A DNA stretch of 64,000 nucleotides from positions 6,019,001 to 6,083,000 of the forward strand of contig NC_092523.1 of the NCBI RefSeq assembly GCF_037038585.1, read 5' to 3'. Of the stretch, positions 1 to 11,500 are shown piece after piece; the stretch's first letter is position 1, and each line of letters starts with the position of its first letter. The translations under genes and the position numbers were made by a program. Source of the DNA: Patagioenas fasciata. Taxonomy: Eukaryota; Chordata; Aves; Columbiformes; Columbidae. The notes beneath the pieces were generated by a model. The model was not told the origin of the DNA and searched no databases. It saw nothing but the letters and a program-made list of their open reading frames with translations.

Positions 1-2239
1 TACACAGCGTAACTCTGGAACCTTGTGGTTAGTGCTCCCTTTCTGAAGACAGCAATGTCAAACTCTGTTACCAGGACTGAATTAAACAGTCTTTGAATAA
101 AACATGTGAACAACGTCAGGAACAGAGACTAAACCCTCAGGTGAGTGACTGTATCACTAGGCTACAAAATCAAGCTGCTTTTTCCCTCCATCTCTCTCTG
201 ACCTCATGAATCTTGCATCACTGAGCATCGTAGCCCAGCTTCTATGTATGTCTCCACATAAAACCTGCACGATGTATAGGTGTGGTTTGGGACAGATGCC
301 AATAGTGAAGGAAATACTGATTCCTTAAAGAAATGCTGTTGTTTTTCTGCTCTACAATAATCCTGCATACAGGACTCAGGGTGTACCCAGACTTCCCTGT
401 GTTATGTTTATTTCCTTTGCAACTACAATAAGGGGGAAGATCCATCCTTTCCATGCATTTCTTTGTTCAGATTTGGTATTTCAATACTTAAATTGGCATT
501 TTCGGTTAATTTAAATTTAACAAGTATCAGTTTCTCTATATGTGCTTTGAGTGCTTCATATTGACATACAATCCAAATAACTCACCAAAGCTTGCATCAG
601 TCTGGCTGAGGTGGACTACACTCAACAGTTGGTATATTTTAATAGCTCATTTTGTTGCATGCATTTCCCATGAAAAGACATTACAGCATGTTAAGCACTG
701 ACAGTTAATGTCTAAAAGAGTGTGACATGCTATTTGGAATATTCCATTCCATATTATATTGGTCTATTGAACTATTCAACCCAGGAAATAACTCTTGGCT
801 GTATGTTCAGTCTTTGTTTCCATATTGATGGGTTTTCAACTCATTCCTTTGTAATCTTAACCAAGAGCAACCTGATTATTTACCTATTTTATAATGCCAT
901 GCAGAACATAACTCTCTTGTCTTTGACTTCATGACACAGCTGGGAAATCTCTTGTTTCTAAAACTTAACCCTATTAGTGCTGGTCAAAACTTGTATTTTC
1001 CAAAAGGACTGGAAAATAAAATTGTATTTTTGTATAGAAAATTTATGTACAGATACACACACACATATAAATTTCCATAAAAAATAAAAAATCAGATGCT
1101 CAGTGCTCAATAACTCAGAAGCTGTGGCTGAAAAATGTAAATAATCTCCACACCCACACAGAAGACCCTAAAATCTACAAGTAATTCATCAAAATAAATG
1201 TACTTCCAGTATATATTTAAAATATATATGCATTACCATTTTCCAAATATAGCAGCGTATTTCTCGTGAAGTTGTACATTCTTCTGTGCTCATCGATTGT
1301 ATGTACAAGGTGATGTTTTGTAAATAAGCTAGGATTTTTAATTATTTTAACATAACTGTGCTATTATATAAACAGATTTTAGATGGTATACATCATCAGT
1401 ATTATAAAATATCTGTATGATCTTAAAAAATATAAGCAATAGTTCATGAGTAAGAATATTCCTTAAATTATTGCCTTTTGAGCTCCTGTTTTTCCCCTGA
1501 CCTTTTAAAATATTGTGCTAAGAAACCTGAAAACATTAGAATCCCCCAAGCTAAGATGAAGAAACTGAACATTTGTTTGGATAAAGATGAATGTCAGTGA
1601 TTATAATAAGGAGTCTAAAGCATTTTAAAAGGAATGTAAATTCTCACTTCCCAGGTTGCAAGCAAATTTCTACCTAACAAGTAGATGAAGGGACATCTCC
1701 CCATGGTCAGCTTGTTTCTGTAGTTTTTATTAGGTTTTCGTCACAAGCATCTGGGATTGGTCACAGTCATCAGGATAGTGCCAGGGCACATCACAGGAAC
1801 CATCTACCAAGGCATATCCTGCAGATCTCATAATATTAAACTATCATATCACATGTGAAGCAGGTAAACTTCCATATATATTTTTTATTATTAATAATAA
1901 TAATTTGCAGCATAATACGCCCTTCGAATTCTTGTATATCCAATAAGACTCACAACTGGAAACTTCTGAAAGGCAGATCATCTCTAATTTGTGGGAGTTC
2001 TGGAACAACTCCTGTCTTTCTCTAATAATAAAGACCGTATAAGATCCCTTCGGAAGGAATTCACTTGTTCCTGTTGCCATTTTGTATTAACAGTCGATTG
2101 CACTCTAAATCCTTTTGCTGCGAGCACTAAAAGGAGAGGCTGCTCCTCTGGCAGTTCTCTCTGCTCCATCACATTCCAGCCCATGCACAGCTTTTGGCAC
2201 ACAGCAAAGCAGCATGTGGCCACTCAAAGAAGCTTGCTG
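1..2239. other. Unassigned AT-rich non-coding stretch
   Basis: I see no gene, RNA or recognisable mobile element here. The only simple structure is a short AC run at about 1055-1066 and a TTATTA/TAATAA palindromic microsatellite at about 1885-1904. Open frames are short and overlap on both strands without codon structure I would trust. Confidence 0.6.
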
Positions 2240-2278
2240 AAAACAAAAACAAAACAAAACAAAACAAAAAAAAAAAAA
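2240..2278. repeat. (AAAAC)n / poly-A simple repeat
   Basis: Tandem AAAAC units run into a pure A tract, followed by CCACCACC. On the minus strand the tract makes a false phenylalanine-rich segment inside an open frame at 2224-2574, so that frame is not a gene. It could be a degraded poly-A tail, but the sequence to its left matches no retrotransposon or processed gene that I recognise. Confidence 0.75.
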
Positions 2279-4696
2279 CCACCACCCTCATCTGTCACAA
2301 ATTTCAAGTGGGAGCTGGTCCCGTAGAGTAAGTGGACATTACCAAGCAATGAAGTGACTGGCTCCCTGAGAGCCACATCCTCAAAAGCTGTGGAAGGGAC
2401 GATGGCATTAACAGGAGACTGTGAGCACAAATAAATTAAGAACAGTTCTGCAAAAGCAACAAAGAGCCTGGCTGCAGCCCGTCTGCACAGATGGGTGTCT
2501 GAATTAGCCTGGAAGCAGCTGGGGTGGGATGGGATGGCAGCAGCACTGGTTGTAGCTCCAGCCTGGGAAACCATTCAAAGGTATAGTTCTGATTGTGCCA
2601 TTTCAGAAGAACAGGTCGCAATTTTCATGTGGTTTTTTCCACTTTTCAGGAGCACATCTCCTTACCCTTTGAACAGCCCCATAGGTGGCCTTTCCATCCT
2701 CTCGTTGGCTCTCACAGCACTGATCTTCTCCAAGCTTCTTAGGAGAAAACGGCAAGTAATGGTCAGACCCCTGGAAATGAGAAATCCCAGAAGTTTTTGC
2801 TATCAGCTTGACCTGAAACAGTTACAAAGGTGAGGGTGATAGAAAGAAGGTTAAAATAAATAGTGATCATGAAAGGCAGAACTTGCTCTAAACATGTTTG
2901 GTTTACCAAAGCTCGTCACATTTACATGGAAAGAATTAGAGGGAGATATCCTCATTTAACTTTGAAGGGTTTCTTTTTAAATGTAACTCTAATATTTTTA
3001 TGAACCATCCAAGGAAATTGACCTTTTTCTTTCAAAAATGTGCTCCAAAGCTCTATTTCAGCAGATACGTAAATCATTTCTTTATTCCTGAGAGTATAGT
3101 ACACAAGGAGACATTTTCTGCATCAGGCAGATGCAGAGGATCAGACCTTCATTTTCTATAAAATTTTGAAGATTCATTCATTTTAAAGAGTTAAATGAAT
3201 GTACTCCCCTGAAAGTGTGAGCTATGGTTCAGATGTAGCAGTAAGTTACTTTGGCTTAATGAGCAGCTGCTCATCAAGTGACCTGTATTAGCTCAGCTTT
3301 CTGTGGGTTTTCGTCCTTTCACAAATGCAAAATAAGACATGGAAGCTTAAACCTCTGTCACTAACTTCTACGCTAATGCTTTTTATTTTTCTCTGTGCTA
3401 AGAGCATGCACTCAGCCAACTACCACAGTTCAGCTGATGAGTCGTAACTCATTAAGTTACACCAACTCAATTATGTCAGAGTTGATGACAACTTGTGAGG
3501 TTCACAAAAAATGGCACTGCAGCTTCTGCATGAGACAGAAACCCCTCGATAATACTAAGAGGCAGCGAATAAAATGTTAACACAGACATGGGTCTCAACT
3601 GATGTGACTCGTTTCCTATACTCTGTGGACGTCTACATCTGAACCAGCTGCAGTCAGTGAAGATCTCATCAACCGGGTTAAAAGAGCTTGGTGTCTCAGT
3701 TCAGCTGCCATACATAGGTACCTACAGTGTTTGAGCTGTTGTGGAGTATGTCAGATATCTTCAGGGATGATATGATCCAGAGCCATGCTCTCACATGCTT
3801 GTGCCTTCTGTAGGGGCAGAAATCTTAAAAAACAATGTGTATCTATGTGTGGGCAACTGAATTAAGCCCTTTTTTGCTCTTATCTCACCACATGAAGGGA
3901 TTTGCTTTTCCCGTGCATCCACTTCTGTCTACTGCCAGAGGCAGGACAGTGCACTTGGTGGATCTTTGATCTGACTAGACACAATCATTTCCATTTTGCT
4001 ATTAGAATGGCAATGTAAATTATTTTAAGGCTGAGATGTTATGGGTCACGTAATTTTCTACAAATTATCTGGAACAACATGTTTATCAGGAGAGGTGTCT
4101 CAGGCAAGGATCTACTGCTCAGAACAAGATCATGCAAGAAGTAGAGAGAGCAAAACCTCTGACTGGCAGGGTTTGGGTTGTGGACTAGGCTGTAGCTACT
4201 AACTGAGAGCACAGCCTGAAGCTCCTCCAGAACCTTCCTTCAGCCGTTCTCCTTCCTGTTGCTTCTGCCCAATCTTCTGGTATGGCATCCACTTTTCTTT
4301 ACTTGTCAGGAAAATCATCCTTCTCTCTCCAGAATTCTGCACACTCAGCCTTGACCACAAAGTCCCTGCCACTCTGCATCACTCTTCCAGACGTGTTCTC
4401 TATCGACGTGTTCCAGTCCTGGTCATTCCTGATAGTCATGGGACCTGTTTCCCAGAGCACCTAAAATACAAATTGCTTCACGCTGCTGGGTTAGGAAAAC
4501 TCCTATTCAGCTGTGCTAATTATACAAAATACAGGGCCTCCTTTGCCTCAGGTTTATTTTGTCCCACCTCTTGGGTGAAACAATCCTCCAGCACAGTAAA
4601 TTAAACCTTAATGTTTTCCTATCTTGGGAAACACCGTCCATCTGCCCCTTTCTTTCCCTCTTATTTTGACGCTGGCCCTCTTTATTACAGTGACCG
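2279..4696. other. Unassigned non-coding stretch
   Basis: This is slightly more GC-rich at about 2300-2830, where open frames of about 110 codons exist on both strands (2224-2574 minus, 2495-2833 plus). Neither shows a domain, a family motif or a convincing splice context, so I treat both as chance. No repeat family recognised in the rest. Confidence 0.5.
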
Positions 4697-4774
4697 TTTG
4701 TTGTTTGGTTTTGGTTTTGGATTGCACTGCGGTTTTTTGCTCATTTGTTTGGTTTTGTTTGTTTGTTTCTGTTT
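4697..4774 (+). repeat. GT-rich low-complexity tract
   Basis: T runs of three to six are punctuated by G or GG for about 80 bases on the plus strand, interrupted around 4721-4731. Similar tracts recur at 25084-25157, 47241-47321 and 58549-58620. It generates spurious open frames on both strands between 4608 and 4867. Confidence 0.6.
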
Positions 4775-5658
4775 TCCCAAATACATGCACTCACGTCTGC
4801 TCTGATGATTTTTGTAGTTTATGATAGTTGATTCTGTTTGAAAAATGAAGTCTGAGCATTGTCTCAAGATTTTTAATTACATTTCTAATCGCTGTTATAT
4901 GCTTTTGTTTTTTATTTTACTGCCACTAGGACTACAGCCACATGCAGAGGGACTTTGTAGCAGAATTCACCTAAACTTTGTTTTCTTGGATGGGCTATAC
5001 TCTTTAAAAGTGCCTGTAAACATAAGCCTTTAGAAAATATGTTCTGAAAACAGGGAATGACTGGGGAAGAAGACAAGAAAAAAATAAAAGAATACAAATA
5101 CATGTGGTTCTACTTTTAGAATTAGAAATTGAGGAAAAGATCCTATAAAATCCATCAAAAGAGTTTTGTATAAGTTATTTATTGAGTTAATATAAGTGAT
5201 TTCTTTGGTCTATTTTTGTTCCAGGGATTTAATGTTATAAATAACAGAGAGATCTCTTTCAGCCAGAACTACAACATATATCTTGCTAAAATATAAACTT
5301 GTTTGATTCTTATGCAGGAGAGATTAGGTGGTGCTGGATGCAAGTCTAAATTCTGGCACTCTGTCAGGCATTTCCTCAAAAATAAATCTTGGAAACTTCA
5401 GCTTACAGCTGAAGTTGAAGGCTGTTGCAAGTATAGAGAAGAGCTACTTCTTTTCAAAAATTCATCCAGATTTCTGCCTAGTCGTATCACAAACCCCACA
5501 ATGCCAGCGTCTCACTTTGCTGCTACATAACCTCTCAGTTATCATCCAAGTTGCCACCTTCTTCCTCACCCAGAAGTGGAAGTGACTGTCATGGACCAAT
5601 GTGGGAGTGCACATGGGAGCAGATAGTAGCAGCCTCTTTGACAGAGGAACAATTTACC
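4775..5658. other. Unassigned non-coding stretch
   Basis: No repeat family, gene or structured element recognised. Open frames of 60-85 codons overlap one another in different phases and have no supporting features. Confidence 0.6.
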
Positions 5659-5776
5659 GTGTCAGCTGCTCCCTGGTAGACATTAATATTCAGTCTTACT
5701 CTATGAGGAATGCAAGGTGGCTTATTGCTTTCTTATATCTCCTGCATGCCCACAGTTAGCAGGGAGCAGCTGGCAC
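5659..5776. repeat. Imperfect 17-bp inverted repeat
   Basis: The left arm is 5659-5675 and the right arm 5760-5776. The inner 13 bases (CAGCTGCTCCCTG against CAGGGAGCAGCTG) are perfectly complementary. The outer four pair with one G-T wobble. The arms are separated by 84 bases. No flanking target-site duplication is visible, so a miniature transposon is possible but unsupported. The loop is long for a microRNA precursor. Confidence 0.6.
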
Positions 5777-7346
5777 AGGGAGATCTAGTCCCGTGAAGCC
5801 TCTTGTTAGAACTGGTTCCTGCATTGGCCCTGTATATATTCAAAATTATTGCTGCCCGGAACTAGGTATTTTCTTCCCACTTGTCTTGAGTTGTTAACAA
5901 AACACTTAAAATCAGTATTCTCACTCTGGACAAACCCCAAGCCTCAAATGTTTAATGCCATTTTCATGCCTCCATTTAATGTAATGAAGGTTTTTAGTCA
6001 GTTTCCCTGGAAGTACAGAATTTATTCTACCCCTGAATTTCTGGAACACTTTGACAGCAAGTTAGAGGGAAAACCTGAAGCTCAGACACATTATTAGACA
6101 CAAGAAAATCTGCCAGGTGGAGTTTCAGACAAACAAAGAATCATAAATTCAACTGGTCATGAGTCTGGTAGCTATTTTCTGCGCTCCAAAGAGTAAATGG
6201 ACTCAAGCCTGAAATATGGTGGTTGTTCTCTGGAAAATTTATTTGTGTGGCTTTTTAACAAGGTTAGCTCGTTCTTAAAGACAGTTTGGATGCCTTAGTG
6301 AAAGAAATACATCCAAAGGTAATAAAGCAGACTGTATCAAAGAGATTGTTCTGAGCTACAGAGGAGCAGGCAGAGGTTGGGAAAGACCAGAGTTTCTCTT
6401 GATGTTCCAGCATATGGCAAGGGTGTATAATATTACTCTTTTACTAGCTGCCTTGAAAAATTAAGCAAAATATTAATCCCTTGATTTTTTCTTTGTATTC
6501 TTGGTAAATGGAAAGTAGGTTTGAACATTTTTTATTTTTTTTTTTCCAATTGAATTTAAATAGTTTATCTTCTTTGGACATCTTTTAAAAATGCATGTCA
6601 ATGCATTTTCAGATTAAACCATTCTGAAATACTAATTAAAACGTATTAAATATGTAAAAATGGAGAAATTTATTTATTTATTTTTCTGTGATGACACTTG
6701 AAAGAAAAACAAAAATGGGAACCAGTACATTATTGGCTGACACAAGCGATCAATAACAACAACAACAAAATCTGACTCCCCGCACCCATACACAACTCGT
6801 GTGAGAAGCAGTCTCACCTGACAAGAGGGGTTAGGTTCTTCTTGACCAAATATAAAAGCCTATAGAACAGACACCTACTTCCTGAGAAGGTAATCTTAAA
6901 CTACTTTCTAGTCAGCAGAGAAAAATAAGAAACAATTCATCATATTTAACTGTCTATTTTAGAAGGTTTTGATCTTGAAAAGTACATCAAAAGAAAGTGA
7001 AGGAAATTGTGCCTTAAGTATTTAGGTTTGATTCAGTTGCCCATTGATTAAGAGCTACCACCATTTGAGATATTTTATGGAATCTCACGTGTCGTCCATG
7101 TGAGATGGAAATAGCTGCTGCATAAGTGTGTACAAGTCTCTTGTGCGCCCCACGTCATATTGCAGGTTGATATAATAGATACCTTCTGGCATCCCATACA
7201 GCACCAGACACTGAAAATAGATATGGGTATCTGACATCTGATATCTGCATGGGCAGCAGAAACCAGGACCTTTTTTCACCATTGGTTAGAAAGGCCACTT
7301 TCTCAAAACAAAGCAGAATGCATAGAAGAATCCAACCAACACATCT
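5777..7346. other. Unassigned non-coding stretch with small simple repeats
   Basis: It contains an ATTT microsatellite at about 6668-6685 and an AAC run at 6755-6770. A primer-binding-site-like string at about 7144-7156 was examined and rejected as retroviral. No gene seen. Confidence 0.55.
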
Positions 7347-8512
7347 CAGTATCACAGTATCAAAGTATGTTTGGGATTGGAAGGACCTCAAAAGATCATC
7401 TAGTCCAATCCCCCTGCTGGTGCTGGAATGCCTAGGTGAGGTCGCATAGGAACATGTCCAGGCAGGTTTTGAATGTCTCCAGGAAGGAGACTCCACAACC
7501 TCCCTGGGCAGCCTGGGCCAGGTTTTGTCACCCTCACTGAGAAGAAGTTTTTTCTCAAATTTAAGTGGAACCTCTTGTATTCCAGCTTGGTCACATTAGC
7601 CTTTGTCCTATCATTGTTTGCCACCGAGAAGAGCCTGGCTCCACCCTTGTGGCACTCACCCTTTATATATCTACAAACATTAATAAGGTCACACCTCAGT
7701 CTCCTCCAAACTAAAGAGCCCCAGCTCCCTCAGCCTTTCCTCACACAGGAGATGCTCCACTCCCTTAATCATCTTTGTTGCCCTGCGCTGGACTCTCTCC
7801 AGCAGTTCCCTGTCCTTCTTGAACTGAGGGGCCCAGAACTGGACACAATATTCCAGATGGGGTCTCACCAGGGCAGAGTAGAGGTGAAGGAGGACCTCTC
7901 TCGATCTACTGACCAACCCCCTTGTAATACACCCGAGGATGCCATTGGCTTTCCTGGCCACAAGGGCCCAGTGCTGGCTCATGGTCATCCTGTTGTCCAC
8001 CAGGACCCCCAGGTCCCTTTCCCCTACACTGCTCTCTAATATGTAATTTCCCAACCTATACTGGAACCTGGGGTTGTTCCTGCCCAGATGCAGGACTCTA
8101 CACTTTCCCTTGTTAAATTCCATCAGGTTATTCCCCGCCCAACTCTCCAGCCTGTCCAGGTCCCGCTGGATGGCAGCACAGCCTTCTGGCGTGTCAGCCA
8201 CTCCTCCCAGCTTGGTGTCATCAGCAAACGTGCTGATAGTACACTCAATTCCCTCGTCCAAATCGCTAATGAATATATTGAATAATATTGGCCCCAGTAC
8301 TGACCCCTGAGGCACTCCACTAGATACTGGCCTCCATCTAGACTCCACACCATTGACTACCACTCTCTGGTTTCTCTCCTTCAGCCAGTTTGCAACCCAC
8401 CTCACTACTCTATTGTCCAGACCACACCTCCTCAACTTAGCTGTGAGGATGCTGTGGGAGACTGTCAAAGGCTTTACTGAAGTCAAGGTAGACCACATCC
8501 ACCGCTCTGCCA
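7347..8512 (-). mobile_element. CR1 LINE, 5'-truncated, 3' half of ORF2 plus 3' UTR
   Basis: This is a chicken-repeat-1 type non-LTR retrotransposon, inserted by target-primed reverse transcription and read on the minus strand. The left edge (its 3' end) carries two copies of an 8-bp unit, CAGTATCA on the plus strand at 7347-7354 and 7355-7362, i.e. TGATACTG on the element strand. The right edge lies near 8512, where similarity to the block just before reverse-transcriptase motif A stops. Truncation there is usual for CR1. No target-site duplication is visible, which is typical of CR1. This copy is the longest and best preserved in the window. Its terminal octamer differs from the other copies, so it belongs to another CR1 subfamily. 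Exact ends are approximate by a few bases. Confidence 0.95.
7689..8498 (-). pseudogene. CR1 reverse-transcriptase remnant (ORF2, broken)
   Basis: An open frame of 269 codons inside the CR1 copy encodes most of the reverse-transcriptase palm and thumb. Residues 61-74 read [14 protein letters not shown] (RT motif B region). FADD, the catalytic palm motif, is at residues 91-94 (8217-8228). It is followed by HLGR near residue 137, then [10 protein letters not shown] and [13 protein letters not shown] in the C-terminal part. The copy is not functional. Around 8459-8461 two bases appear to be missing, so motif A (LDFSKAFD) is read in another frame upstream. Near 7700-7710 the reading shifts again, and the C-terminal coding sequence continues in other frames through about 7624-7400. 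There is no endonuclease domain because of the 5' truncation. Family assignment is secure; indel sizes are inferred from memory of the family. Confidence 0.93.
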
Positions 8513-11500
8513 GAAAACAGATTTTGGTGGGAGCAGAACAGAGAAACTCAAAAATAACAGGGATGTACCATGCAGAATAGTTCTAGAGGATCACAAGCAA
8601 ATATCATGCAAATGTGATTAATTTTTTAGAAACTGATGAAGTGGAGAGAAACACAATGCAATCTCTAAGCAAATTAAATCGTTTCTAGCAGCTTTAGCTA
8701 TTCAGTTTATTTGCTGGTGAGTTGAGCTGCAGGTTGAGAGTGTCAACACACACTTTCTGTGCTCAAAGGCAACGTTAAGGTGAAATAAGTATCTTCATAA
8801 CCTGATATTTTGGTTTGAAGAGAGTGTGACAGGAAGGAAAAAAAAAAAAATCAAAAGCCTCAAAGGAACAATATAGCTTGTTTCCAAAAATACTGATTGA
8901 TGCATTGGCTTTTGAAATCAGCTTGGTTCAGTCAGGCAGGTGGCTGGCAAAGCTGAAGGACCATGCACTGTTTTGACAGGAAGGCAAACATATCAGTTTG
9001 AATTTAACAATCCCTCTACTCAAGTTGTCATGCCAAAGCTTTCTCATGCCATTGAACTGACATTAGACCAATAACATTATGAAATTTTATGGCACATCAG
9101 TGACATAACAAAAATCTTAACTGAAAATCCTGAAGGACAGAAAAATGCCAGAAAACATATATTGCATGTGGGGTTTTCTTTGTTTGTATTTTAAGTAATG
9201 GCCTCTTGCACATCAGGGATGTTATATTTACTATATTTACCATATCACTTTATTTAGTAGTTATTGACATTTTGTCAGGTGGATCACTTCTCCCTAAAGA
9301 AACCTGGACAGACCCTAAAGAAGGCCAGTTAGCTGAACTCATTATTTTTTGTCTGAATATACGCATAGAAAGATATTTGTTCTCCTTGATTGTTTCTACT
9401 TCAATCCCATTTTCATCTTTCTATTATTTCTGTAGGCAAGACAGTGTTATTACAATTTTCCTTCAAGCGTAGCTGGATACACAGTCTATGCATAAAACTA
9501 AATCTTTATTAACAATGACCAAATATATGTTAATATTTTTTTTTTTAATTTTTAACATTACACTCAAAGTCTAAATAGGGAAAAAATAATCTCATTTGAA
9601 GACTGACCATAAAAAACCCTCTGCTCAAAGCTTTCTAAACTAGTGCAACTCTAGAGAAGTATAAGAAAAATAATTTCGGAAGAGACAAAAACTGCCACAA
9701 TATAACTGAGATGGAGAAAAAAAGCACTGGTTTGTGATGTTGAAGAACTATAGCAGTAACAGAGATTGTACTTAGTGGACTCAAAAATTTAATTTCCATT
9801 ACCTTGGACTTTTTCATAATTTTAGAGTACATCAGTGAACTGATTGCAATACAGGACACAAATCACAACAATGTGATGAGAGAATGGGTTTTGACTCTCC
9901 AGGGGCAATTTGATCTGAATAAAGCAGCTCCATGTCTTATTTCTGCAAATCCTCTGTGACACAGCCTGGTGATCACATATTTTGGACACTGGAGTTTTCT
10001 GTCTATTGTAGCAACATTCATGTTACCTGTGTAATATTATGTCTAAGCTAGTCTCCCAAGTAGCTGGAGAACAAAGGGTACTTAAAGCTAAAGAAAAACA
10101 ACCAAACTCTAGTGTAGTCAGAAGATCTTATCTGACCAACAGTAGTATCTGGTGTAGTAAGTGTTGTGCATATCCCAGGTCTGCTTCTAACTACAGTTCA
10201 CAAAAACTAAAGGCATTATTCATCTGCTCACGTATAGACATCTTGTGCCATTTTGGAATTTGTAGGGTATTGTGTGTAACCTCCAATTTCTGCTCCCAAA
10301 CTGTGTGGATCACTGTTGTAGAACATCTGCTATATTTGCCAGCCCCACGTGGGTGACTCAGGTACCCCATGACATCTCACAAGGGTGCATTTATAGCTGC
10401 AGTTGAATAGCTTCTGTTTAACTTTCTAGACCAAGCTGTTGCTTTTAGTTCTGGAGCATGCTGTGTTCAAATCCCAGTGGTGTAACTAAATGGTACTTCT
10501 CAGACTTGGGTACTAAATGAACAGTTCTTCAACTGATACAATCGGATTAGCTTCAATTACTTCCATGGAACAATGCCAAACCACATCAACCAGGGATCTG
10601 ATCCACTGGTAACTGATACAAAAAACCAGCAAATTCTCCCTCTGAATCAAAGATGCTGACATCTCATTTCTGGATTTTTGCATAAGATCGTATTCTTGCA
10701 CTTGACTGGAAACAAATGACGATAATAAAAAACAGTGCTTGCAATAAGAAAGGATAGAATTGCTATACCTAGCAGAAACTTGAGCTAAAGGAACCTTCAT
10801 TATTTCAGGAAATTAACCTCAGTGTCCTAGAAAACTGTTTAGAATCTGTTAAGAACTGTTAAGATCTTCCACAAGGTATATGGAGATAAATAATATATTT
10901 GATGAAACCTCAGGGAAAAAAAAAAAAAAAAATTACTGGCAGTCTGTGGATTAGACTTTACTATTTTAGTATTCTTGCTTATTCTGTAACTTTAAGAAAA
11001 TATTACTAGAGATAATAATTACAGGTATTGCTGTCCAGAAGCCAGTGAAGTGAGGTAGACCATAGGAACAACAGAATAACTTGAAATAAGAATTATTAAA
11101 GTCATGCAGGAATGTTTTAACAAGACTTGATTTAGCTTTTCTCATCTCCTGAAATAGTCTCTTCATTTTTCTTTTCTATGATACATTACTCTTTTGCAAA
11201 TAAAACATCATCCTCAAATTATCAGGAAGGGATTAGCTTGCTGATTAATTACCTGACACCACTCACAAGAGTAGTTTCAAATGCTTTGCAGCTCCTCCTT
11301 TACATATTCAGGATTCAAGTGAGCTTCTGACTTCGTCACCTGTATGCTGGGAGTAGAGCAGAGAAAGGAGGAAAAATGCAATACTAAGAACACAAATGCA
11401 ACCTTTTAATATGAAGACTAAATACTTCATCTTGGGGGGACAGGACTGCTGATGGTACTGATCACAATAACTCCAATAAATAAATCTGACCCTCTTCTTC

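Noticed and set aside
2224..2574. Minus-strand open frame of 116 codons
   Set aside because: Its C-terminal part is translated from the AAAAC/poly-A tract (a run of Phe), and the rest has no recognisable motif.
3595..3840. Possible shared old repeat with about 18690-18840, 34780-34970 and 49990-50480 (TAGGTACCT-like words)
   Set aside because: Only words of about nine bases are shared. I could not extend the similarity into a convincing alignment by eye.
7144..7156. Retroviral primer-binding-site-like string (GTGCGCCCCACGT)
   Set aside because: No LTR end directly precedes it, there is no polypurine tract or second LTR, and no gag-pol follows. The nearby open frame at 7085-7282 has no retroviral motif.
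7473..8039. Plus-strand open frame of 188 codons
   Set aside because: It lies wholly inside the minus-strand CR1 copy and is the antisense shadow of its reverse-transcriptase coding sequence.
10425..10490. tRNA-like B box (GTTCAAATCCC)
   Set aside because: The T-arm stem is imperfect, and no A box or acceptor-stem pairing could be found at suitable spacing.
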